A stretch of 5,545 bases of DNA, from assembly GCA_903970575.1 (NCBI GenBank), contig CAJCJC010000113.1, forward strand, positions 1 through 5,545, given 5' to 3'. Below are positions 1-4,594 of this stretch, in pieces. Positions within the stretch are counted from its first letter, which is position 1, and every line of letters starts with the position of its first letter. Source of the stretch: Alphaproteobacteria bacterium. Lineage in GTDB: Bacteria; Pseudomonadota; Alphaproteobacteria; BOG-932; Roseiterribacteraceae. The notes beneath the pieces are model-generated. The model had not been told where the DNA came from, ran no database searches, and saw only the letters and a program-made list of their open reading frames with translations. Both the position numbers and the translations under genes were made by a program.

Positions 1-466
1 CGGCGCCGCCGCGCCCGCGCAGACCCGATTGGGTGACCGCGTCGACGATGGCTTGCGGCGTCATTTCGAGCGCCTTTTCGAGCCCGACATAGCCGCCATG
101 GGCGCGATAATCCGCGATGGATAAGGGGGCGACAATTCCGCAACGGGCGAAGGTTAGGCGCGTCTGCCGCTTCAGGAACGGTATCTCCTCAGGCTTGCCG
201 AGGCGGAGCGGATGCGGGGCGGCGTTGAGGAAGCCGGCATCGAGGAGGCTTTCCACATCGCCCGGCGTTATCGGGCCATAGGCGATCCGGCCTGCCGACG
301 TCTCGATTTCGATCATCGGCTCCAGCCAGAAGAGACCGCGGGAGCCGGTGCGGATTATATCGGCGGTAACTCCACGCAATGCGAGCGCGGTCGATAGCGC
401 ATCCGCGACATCATCGGCGCCCACGGCAACGGCGGCGGAATCCCCTGGAATGAATATCCGGACCAT
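1..466 (-). CDS. fdsB: NAD-dependent formate dehydrogenase beta subunit, N-terminal part (cut by left edge)
   Basis: This is the first 155 residues of the flavoprotein (diaphorase) subunit of the soluble molybdenum/tungsten formate dehydrogenase. In the family, FdsB resembles NuoF/HoxF, carries FMN and Fe-S centres and passes electrons from formate oxidation to NAD+ in the cytoplasm. The sequence opens MVRIFIPGDS and has a roughly 100-residue N-terminal domain containing SRGLFWLEPM (about 42-51), typical of FdsB. This domain has no cysteine ligands; the only Cys seen is residue 109. It then enters the NuoF-like domain with DYRAHGGYVGLEKAL (about 119-133) and reaches SGLRGRGGA (147-155), the start of the glycine-rich FMN/NADH-binding loop, exactly at the window edge. 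The family is about 500 residues long, so roughly two thirds is missing. The ATG overlaps the fdsG stop by one base (TGATG), implying translational coupling, and a GGGG stretch 7 nt upstream may serve as ribosome binding site. The identification is firm. Confidence 0.93.
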   Translation of the reverse strand, partial: MVRIFIPGDSAAVAVGADDVADALSTALALRGVTADIIRTGSRGLFWLEPMIEIETSAGRIAYGPITPGDVESLLDAGFLNAAPHPLRLGKPEEIPFLKRQTRLTFARCGIVAPLSIADYRAHGGYVGLEKALEMTPQAIVDAVTQSGLRGRGGA

Positions 467-933
467 CAGGCGGCCCCGGCGATCATGCTATCCAGCCGCG
501 TTGGATCGAGACGGCCGACGAGCTTGCCATCGAGCATGGCCGAGGGGGCGTTGGCGCACAGACCTAGGCAGAACACGGCGTCAAGCGTGAGGCGGCCATC
601 CTTCGTGGTTTCGCCCCAGCCAATTCCGAGCCGGGATTGGGCGCGGGCGGCGAGCGAATCCGCGCCCATCGATTGGCACGCCTCGGCGCGACAAAGCTTC
701 AGCACGTGGCGGCCGGCGGGGGCGCGGCGAAAATCATGATAGAAGGTGACGACCCCATGCACCTCGGCGCGCGACAGGTTGAGCGCGTGAGCGACAAGCG
801 GTATCGCGGCCTCGGGGACGCAGCCGAATTTTTCCTGGAGCGCATGGAGAATGGGCAACATAGCCCCTTGCTCGGCGGCGTGTTCCCCGATTATGTCCCG
901 CGCCAGATCCTCTTCCCACTCGGCGAACGGCAC
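466..933 (-). CDS. fdsG: NAD-dependent formate dehydrogenase gamma subunit (NuoE-like [2Fe-2S] protein)
   Basis: The product has 155 residues, the normal size for FdsG, the small thioredoxin-like subunit related to NuoE of complex I. It binds one [2Fe-2S] cluster and works with the FdsB diaphorase in the soluble formate dehydrogenase. The four expected cluster ligands are visible: C81 and C86 in CRAEAC, and C122 and C126 in CLGLC. The HGVVTFYHDF motif (59-68) and the preceding helical part (LQEKFGCVP) are also typical of NuoE-like proteins. The start is a GTG at 933-931. An in-frame TAA at 945-943 lies just upstream, so no longer form exists, and AAGAGG at 944-939 sits 5 nt before the GTG. 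The gene is the first of the fds run, 91 nt after the LysR gene, and its stop overlaps the fdsB start. The formate-oxidising catalytic subunit fdsA and the accessory genes would be expected beyond the left edge; this is inferred from known operons. Confidence 0.95.
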   Translation of the reverse strand: MPFAEWEEDLARDIIGEHAAEQGAMLPILHALQEKFGCVPEAAIPLVAHALNLSRAEVHGVVTFYHDFRRAPAGRHVLKLCRAEACQSMGADSLAARAQSRLGIGWGETTKDGRLTLDAVFCLGLCANAPSAMLDGKLVGRLDPTRLDSMIAGAA

Positions 934-938
934 TTCAG

Positions 939-944
939 CCTCTT
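939..944 (-). promoter_or_regulatory. Ribosome binding site of fdsG
   Basis: Read on the minus strand, AAGAGG lies 5 nt upstream of the GTG at 933. It decides the start: the GTG is the first possible start after an in-frame stop at 945-943, and this purine run is at normal Shine-Dalgarno distance. Confidence 0.7.
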
Positions 945-946
945 AT

Positions 947-962
947 TGTTGTCTATACAACA
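947..962. promoter_or_regulatory. Perfect inverted repeat upstream of fdsG (candidate operator)
   Basis: TGTTGTCTATACAACA is a perfect 6-bp inverted repeat with a 4-bp spacer, ending 13 bp before the fdsG GTG and next to its ribosome binding site. The minus strand reads TATAGA across the centre, which resembles a -10 element, but no good -35 stands 16-18 bp upstream. A regulator-dependent promoter or an operator is therefore possible. The symmetry is seen directly; the function is inferred. The LysR protein encoded just upstream is the obvious candidate ligand, but a perfect even-spaced palindrome would equally suit another dimeric regulator. Confidence 0.4.
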
Positions 963-969
963 CTAAGTT

Positions 970-983
970 GAGCACTCATGCTC
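970..983. promoter_or_regulatory. Second inverted repeat in the lysR-fdsG gap
   Basis: GAGCACTCATGCTC is a perfect 5-bp inverted repeat with a 4-bp spacer. Its centre lies 22 bp from the centre of the repeat at 947-962, about two helical turns, so proteins bound to both would face the same side of the DNA. It is flanked by TTGA-like and TCAA-like ends (968-971 and 990-993). LysR-type regulators commonly use paired recognition and activation sites upstream of their targets, which this layout could represent; that reading is inference. Confidence 0.3.
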
Positions 984-1011
984 TGTAGATCAAGCGCCTG
1001 ATTTTGTTAAT

Positions 1012-1030
1012 CGATAGATATTTTCTATCG
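1012..1030. repeat. Inverted repeat over the lysR stop codon
   Basis: CGATAGA (1012-1018) and TCTATCG (1024-1030) form a 7-bp A+T-rich stem with a 5-nt loop that spans the TAG stop of the LysR gene. On the minus strand it is not followed by a run of T, so it does not qualify as a standard intrinsic terminator. It could be a weak terminator or attenuator between the regulator and fdsG, a third protein-binding dyad, or chance. Confidence 0.3.
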
Positions 1031-1954
1031 TTCTTGCGCCGTCTCCAGGCTGGCCGCGAGTTGCGGGGCCTCCGCGAACAAGGCGGCCGCCAGCGTGGTC
1101 ATGATTTCCCGGTTGGGCGCCACAAGACCGATCGTATGAATCGCGGAAGGCTCGACGATCGGCACGGCGCGGACGGACTCCCCAAGGCCCAGGGTTTCGG
1201 CGAGCATCGCCGGCATGATCGTGGCCCATTGCCCCGTGCGGACATGGGAGAACAGGACGATCGTCGAGTTCGATTCCAGCGTCGGCGGCGCGTGCTCGAC
1301 GCCCGAATTCGCCAAGAGTTCATCGACAATCCGGCGATTTTGCATATCGGGAGTCAGCAGGCAGAGTGGGAGCGCCGCGACCTCGGCCCAGGACACGCGT
1401 TTGCGGTCGGCCAGCAGCGAACCGGCCGCGGTTAGCAGGCAGTAAGCCTCGGAATAGAGCGGAACGGCGCGTACACGCCCGAGCGGCTCATTATCGAGAT
1501 AGGTGATCCCGGCGTCGATCTCCAGATTTTCGAGAGCCGACATTATCTCGGCGGAGTTACGCGACAGGATGGTGAACCGGACGTCGGGATGCCTTGCGCG
1601 GAACGGCGCGGTCAGCGACGCGACCATGGAGAGCGCCGTCGGGATCACGCCGATGCGCAAATGGCCGGTCAATTCGCCACGCTGAAGCGCCTGGATTTCA
1701 TCGCGCATCGCGCGCGAATCCCCCACGATGCGCCGCGCCCATTCCAGCGTCCGCTCCCCCTCCGGCGTGAACCCCAGAAACCGCGAGCCGCGATTGACCA
1801 GCAGCACGCCCAAGCTATCCTCAAGCTGCTTGATCCCCGCCGATAAGGTGGGCTGCGTGACGCCCCGCGATTCCGCGGCTCTCCCGAAATGCCGCTCCCG
1901 CGCCAGGGCGAGGAGGAATTCAAGTTTATCGATCAATATATTGGGCAATGACAT
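1025..1954 (-). CDS. LysR-type transcriptional regulator, probably of the fds operon
   Basis: The product has 309 residues, the usual length of LysR-type regulators. The N-terminal winged helix-turn-helix is clear: FLLALARERHFGRAAE (about 13-28), followed by the recognition part GVTQPTLSAGIKQLE (31-45) and the wing region LGVLLVNRG (48-56). A linker helix follows (about 60-92), then the two-lobed effector-binding domain beginning GHLRIGVIPTAL (97-108). The ATG at 1954 is the only reasonable start, since the same frame carries tandem TGA codons immediately upstream. No good ribosome binding site precedes it, suggesting low expression. The gene follows the cyclo-ligase gene by 21 nt and precedes fdsG by 91 nt on the same strand. 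LysR genes next to fds operons are known in proteobacteria, so control of formate dehydrogenase is the natural guess; the inducer cannot be read from the sequence. The arrangement is co-directional rather than divergent from its presumed target. Confidence 0.93.
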   Translation of the reverse strand: MSLPNILIDKLEFLLALARERHFGRAAESRGVTQPTLSAGIKQLEDSLGVLLVNRGSRFLGFTPEGERTLEWARRIVGDSRAMRDEIQALQRGELTGHLRIGVIPTALSMVASLTAPFRARHPDVRFTILSRNSAEIMSALENLEIDAGITYLDNEPLGRVRAVPLYSEAYCLLTAAGSLLADRKRVSWAEVAALPLCLLTPDMQNRRIVDELLANSGVEHAPPTLESNSTIVLFSHVRTGQWATIMPAMLAETLGLGESVRAVPIVEPSAIHTIGLVAPNREIMTTLAAALFAEAPQLAASLETAQER

Positions 1955-1975
1955 TGGAGCGAGAACGCAGGTTCA

Positions 1976-2533
1976 TCATCGCGTCTTGAACACTCCGGCC
2001 TCGGTGACGATCATATCCATCGCAATGTCGTGCGGCCCCGGATCGATCGTCTCCAGCCGCCCTAACTCGAAGCCGATTCCAATCGTCGTGGGGCGCTTTT
2101 CGAACGCCGCGATGGTGCGGTCATAATAGCCGCCGCCATAGCCGAGGCGGTATCCGGCGCCATCGAATCCGACAACCGGGACCAAGATGGTTTCGGGCGT
2201 GATCGCCGAGTCTTCCGCCGGGTGGGGAATTTCGTACAGCCCGATCATCATCTCCATGTCGGGATGCCATTGGCGGAAGGCGAGCGCCTTGTTTTTCTCC
2301 ACGACAACCGGGAGCGCGGCGGCCCCACCCTCGGCCACGATCCGTTCGGCCAAGGCGCGCGGGTCGTATTCGCGACGATGCGGCCAGTAAAAGGCGAGGA
2401 TGCGGGCGCCGAACGGCCGGAGTATTCCGATCAGATGGGTCGTGATCAGCATGGAGCGCTCGCGGTGGTCCCCCTCGCTCATCTCGCGACGGGCGGCGAT
2501 CAGCCGGGAACGGAGCGCGGGACGATCGATCAT
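1976..2533 (-). CDS. 5-formyltetrahydrofolate cyclo-ligase (5,10-methenyltetrahydrofolate synthetase)
   Basis: This enzyme uses ATP to turn 5-formyltetrahydrofolate into 5,10-methenyltetrahydrofolate, returning a stored folate to one-carbon metabolism in the cytosol. The 185-residue length is normal for the YgfA/MTHFS family. Seen in order are the basic N-terminal helix ALRSRLIAARREM (6-18), the PHRREYD segment (51-57), the signature LVPVVGFDGAGYRLGYG (117-133) running into GGYYDR (134-139), which binds nucleotide and Mg2+ in the family, and the C-terminal DMIVTEAGVF (173-182). The chosen start is ATG at 2533; a GTG directly before it (2536) is possible and would add one residue. The frame stays open further upstream, but that part overlaps pgm and is not coding-like. 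The gene begins 4 nt after the pgm stop with no clear ribosome binding site of its own, so translational coupling is likely. It ends with two consecutive TGA codons. Its position beside formate dehydrogenase fits a one-carbon theme. The usual zapA neighbour is not seen. Confidence 0.92.
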   Translation of the reverse strand: MIDRPALRSRLIAARREMSEGDHRERSMLITTHLIGILRPFGARILAFYWPHRREYDPRALAERIVAEGGAAALPVVVEKNKALAFRQWHPDMEMMIGLYEIPHPAEDSAITPETILVPVVGFDGAGYRLGYGGGYYDRTIAAFEKRPTTIGIGFELGRLETIDPGPHDIAMDMIVTEAGVFKTR

Positions 2534-2537
2534 CACG

Positions 2538-4223
2538 TCAATCTGAATTTGCCTTGAACGCGGCGGCGACGATATCCTGCGCCTCGTCTTGAATCTTGCG
2601 CAAATGCTTTTCGCTTCGGAAACTCTCGGCGTAAATCTTATAGACCTCCTCCGTCCCCGAAGGCCGCGCGGCGAACCAGCCGTTCTCGGACACGATCTTG
2701 ATCCCACCGATCGCGGCGCCGTTTCCGGGGGCCTTGTCGAGGATCGCCGTGATCGGCTCCCCGGCAAGTTTTTTGGCCGTGATCTCGCCCGGCGATAATT
2801 TCTTCAGGATGGATTTCTGCTCCGCCGTGGCCGGGGCGTCGATGCGCTCATAGAATGGCGTTCCAAGTTCGTCTGTCATCTTGGCGAACAGTTCCGCCGG
2901 GTCCTTGCCGGTTTTGGCTGTGATCTCGGCGGATAACAGGCCGGGAACAAGGCCGTCCTTGTCAGTGGTCCACACCGTTCCGTCGCGGCGCAGGAAAGAG
3001 GCGCCCGCGCTCTCCTCCCCGCCGAAACCGAGCGAGCCGTTCAGGAGGCCATCGACGAACCATTTGAAGCCGACAGGCACCTCGACCAGCTTGCGGCCGA
3101 GCTTTGCCACCGCGCGGTCGATAATGGCGCTGCTGACCACGGTCTTTCCAATCGCGGCGGATGCGCTCCATTCCGGGCGATGCTCGAACAGATAGGCGAT
3201 CATCGTCGCCAGATAGTGGTTGGGGTTCATGAGGCCGCCGGAGCGGCAGACAATGCCATGGCGATCTGAATCGGTGTCATTGGCGAAGGCGACATCGAAT
3301 TTCTTGCGCATCGCGACCAGCCGCTTCATCGCGTAGGGAGACGAGCAATCCATCCGGATTTTGCCGTCCCAATCGGCGGTCATGAAACGGAACGTGGGAT
3401 CGACGGCATCGTTCACGACCGTCGCGTCGATCTTGTAGCGATCGACGATCGGCGCCCAGAAATGGACTGCCGCGCCGCCCAAGGGATCGATGCCGATCTT
3501 GATCCCGGCGGACCTGATGACGTCCATGTCGACGACGTTTATCAGGTCGGCGACGTAGGGCGAGACATAATCGTGGCGATGAACGAAGGACGATTGCAGC
3601 GCCCGCGCGTAGGGCATGCGCTTTACGCCGACGAGTTTCGCCGCAATCAGATCGTTGGCGGTCTTCTCGATCCAGCCGGTGGCGTCGGTATCGGCGGGGC
3701 CGCCATTGGGTGGGTTGTATTTGAAGCCGCCATCGCTGGGCGGGTTATGCGACGGGGTAATGACGATCCCATCGGCCAAGCCGGCGTCACGTCCCCGGTT
3801 ATAGGTCAGGATAGCATGCGAAATGACAGGAGTCGGCGTATAGCCGTCATTCTCGTCGATCATCGTCTCGACGCCGTTCGCGGCTAGAACCTCGAGCGCG
3901 CTGGCGAGCGCGGGTTCGGACAGGGCATGCGTATCCTTGCCGATGAAAAGCGGGCCAGTCGTTCCCTGCGCCGCGCGATAGAGGCAGATCGCCTGGGTGA
4001 TGGCGAGAATATGATCCTCGTTGAAGGCGCATTGAAAGGCGGAGCCGCGATGACCCGACGTCCCGAACGCCACACGCTGGGACGGGACCGATGGGTCGGG
4101 CTTCAGCGCGAAATAGGTGGTGATGAGGCGGGGGATATTGACCAGGGCCGCGGGATCGACCGGCTTGCCCGCGAGGGGGCTGATTTTTTCCGCCCTGATT
4201 TTTTCCGTCAATCTAAGCTCCAT
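2538..4223 (-). CDS. pgm: Phosphoglucomutase (alpha-D-glucose phosphate-specific)
   Basis: Pgm interconverts glucose-1-phosphate and glucose-6-phosphate, linking glycolysis to UDP-glucose, glycogen and cell-surface glucans. The 561-residue product closely resembles E. coli Pgm (about 546 aa). Visible motifs include FGTSGHRGSA (53-62); the phosphoserine loop ITPSHNPP (155-162) with catalytic S158; the metal loop NDTDSDRHG (315-323) with D316, D318 and D320; the sugar-specificity loop GGEESAGASF (401-410); and the phosphate-binding loop RPSGTEEVYK (520-529). The N-terminus is uncertain. ATG at 4223 has no ribosome binding site, whereas TTG at 4211 (Leu5) has GGAG 6 nt upstream. The first residues include a five-residue tandem repeat, TEKIR/AEKIS (6-15), encoded by a 15-bp duplication just after the TTG. 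The gene leads the minus-strand run into the cyclo-ligase, LysR and fds genes. The neighbouring glucan synthase tail beyond the inserted plus-strand module would use UDP-glucose derived from its product. Confidence 0.96.
   Translation of the reverse strand: MELRLTEKIRAEKISPLAGKPVDPAALVNIPRLITTYFALKPDPSVPSQRVAFGTSGHRGSAFQCAFNEDHILAITQAICLYRAAQGTTGPLFIGKDTHALSEPALASALEVLAANGVETMIDENDGYTPTPVISHAILTYNRGRDAGLADGIVITPSHNPPSDGGFKYNPPNGGPADTDATGWIEKTANDLIAAKLVGVKRMPYARALQSSFVHRHDYVSPYVADLINVVDMDVIRSAGIKIGIDPLGGAAVHFWAPIVDRYKIDATVVNDAVDPTFRFMTADWDGKIRMDCSSPYAMKRLVAMRKKFDVAFANDTDSDRHGIVCRSGGLMNPNHYLATMIAYLFEHRPEWSASAAIGKTVVSSAIIDRAVAKLGRKLVEVPVGFKWFVDGLLNGSLGFGGEESAGASFLRRDGTVWTTDKDGLVPGLLSAEITAKTGKDPAELFAKMTDELGTPFYERIDAPATAEQKSILKKLSPGEITAKKLAGEPITAILDKAPGNGAAIGGIKIVSENGWFAARPSGTEEVYKIYAESFRSEKHLRKIQDEAQDIVAAAFKANSD
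4180..4209. repeat. 15-bp tandem duplication at the 5' end of pgm
   Basis: Two adjacent 15-bp units (4180-4194 and 4195-4209) agree at 14 of 15 positions; each contains CTGATTTTTTCCG on the plus strand. On the coding strand they give T-E-K-I-R and A-E-K-I-S, so the change keeps the frame and lengthens the N-terminus by five residues. The run of six A in each coding-strand unit is the sort of tract prone to slippage. Confidence 0.75.
4218..4221 (-). promoter_or_regulatory. Candidate ribosome binding site for an internal TTG start of pgm
   Basis: GGAG on the minus strand overlaps the ATG at 4223-4221 and stands 6 nt before the in-frame TTG at 4211-4209. Nothing comparable precedes the ATG. This argues that translation may begin at TTG, giving 557 residues. 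Established Pgm homologues also align only from roughly residue 15 onward, so either start is compatible with function. Confidence 0.4.
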
Positions 4224-4290
4224 CTACATCGGCTGGCATTCAACGTCATTGAGTCCGAGCCGCGCCGATCAACCCCAGTCCCGACGGTTT

Positions 4291-4371
4291 GTGCCGCATG
4301 CCAATCCGCCGATCTTCGACCGCTGCGAACACAAGCGCCTTGCCTATACCCGCTTCGGCGCGTCGTGGTAA
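4291..4371 (+). other. Possible tiny ORF or remnant coding segment before the two-gene module
   Basis: From a GTG at 4291 the frame runs for 26 codons to a TAA at 4369-4371, ending 10 bp before the ATG of the 70-aa gene. The codons look coding-like: most end in G or C (for example ATC TTC GAC CGC TGC GAA CAC AAG CGC). The peptide contains IFDRCEHKRLAYTRFGASW. Upstream of the GTG this pattern fades. There is only a poor ribosome binding site (GACGG). It may be the 3' remnant of a gene lost at an insertion junction, a short leader peptide, or chance in GC-rich DNA. I do not recognise the peptide. Confidence 0.2.
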
Positions 4372-4374
4372 TAT

Positions 4375-4379
4375 AGGGA
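4375..4379 (+). promoter_or_regulatory. Ribosome binding site of the 70-aa gene
   Basis: AGGGA lies just 2 nt before the ATG at 4382, closer than usual but the only purine run available. It supports this ATG over the upstream in-frame ATGs at 4289 and 4298, which lack a ribosome binding site and would add arginine-rich, non-conserved-looking sequence. Confidence 0.5.
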
Positions 4380-4381
4380 AT

Positions 4382-4594
4382 ATGAATATCCAACCGACAG
4401 AAGCTGACTTCGCCGAACTCTACCGCCGCGCCTTCCAGGAATATGGCGCATCGGCGTTGTGGAGCAGCACGCCCGTGCCAAACCCAAAACGAGAGGACGC
4501 GCTCGCGATTACCAGAAGTTTGCGCGTCGAGGGCAATCTGGCCGCCCGGCGTCTGGCGGAACGGATTGAGCAGGCATGCCTTGGCGCTATCTAG
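4382..4594 (+). CDS. Small protein of unknown function, partner of the nucleotidyltransferase
   Basis: The 70-residue product begins MNIQPTEADFAELYRRAF and ends with ERIEQACLGAI. I do not recognise a named domain. It is predicted mostly helical: an acidic/aromatic first helix (about 5-20), a middle segment with ALWSSTPVPNPKREDAL (about 25-41), and a last helix, VEGNLAARRLAERIEQA (about 49-65). No signal peptide, membrane segment or cysteine pair is seen apart from C66. Its last 14 bases overlap the start of the next gene, so the two are almost certainly co-expressed. A small first gene overlapping a nucleotidyltransferase gene is the usual order in toxin-antitoxin pairs, which makes it a candidate antitoxin or partner. 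It lacks the winged-helix length of AbiEi antitoxins (usually much longer), so it is not a standard AbiEi. The MenA1-MenT1 pair of Mycobacterium tuberculosis also has a small partner, but similarity to it is only architectural. The function is inferred, not shown. Confidence 0.75.
   Translation: MNIQPTEADFAELYRRAFQEYGASALWSSTPVPNPKREDALAITRSLRVEGNLAARRLAERIEQACLGAI
4572..4574 (+). promoter_or_regulatory. Ribosome binding site for the TTG start of the nucleotidyltransferase
   Basis: AGG within GAGCAGG (4568-4574) lies 6 nt before TTG at 4581. No in-frame ATG exists nearby: the next upstream one (4443) would force a long reading of the 70-aa gene in another frame. This makes TTG the best start and places the signal inside the preceding gene. 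Confidence 0.5.

Larger units (their letters stand above)
4224..4381. other. Divergent intergenic region between pgm and the nucleotidyltransferase module
   Basis: This 158-bp stretch should hold promoters for pgm (leftward) and for the two-gene module (rightward). TATACC at 4345-4350 and TAATAT at 4369-4374 resemble -10 boxes for the rightward genes, but neither has a matching -35 at the usual distance. On the minus strand TTGATC (4273-4268) is a possible -35 without a convincing -10. Part of it, 4291-4371 on the plus strand, has a codon-like pattern and is listed separately. Confidence 0.4.

Noticed and set aside
1004..1435. 143-codon plus-strand open frame opposite the LysR gene
   Set aside because: It lies antisense to a clear LysR gene, is rich in Arg/Gly/Asp as expected of GC-rich shadow frames, and has no recognisable motif.
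2534..2767. Long N-terminal extension of the cyclo-ligase frame into pgm
   Set aside because: The extra residues overlap conserved Pgm coding sequence and are Arg/Ser-rich shadow sequence; family length and the helix beginning ALRSR place the start at 2533 (or 2536).
3927..4376. 149-codon plus-strand open frame opposite the pgm 5' end
   Set aside because: Antisense to well-conserved Pgm sequence, with no motif and no ribosome binding site.
4289..4381. Upstream ATGs (4289, 4298) for the 70-aa gene
   Set aside because: No ribosome binding site and Arg/Ser-rich sequence; ATG at 4382 has AGGGA just upstream.
4443..4580. Upstream ATG at 4443 as start of the nucleotidyltransferase
   Set aside because: This would read most of the 70-aa gene in another frame, giving an Arg/Cys-rich stretch with no conserved character; the TTG at 4581 has a ribosome binding site and fits the family's N-terminus.
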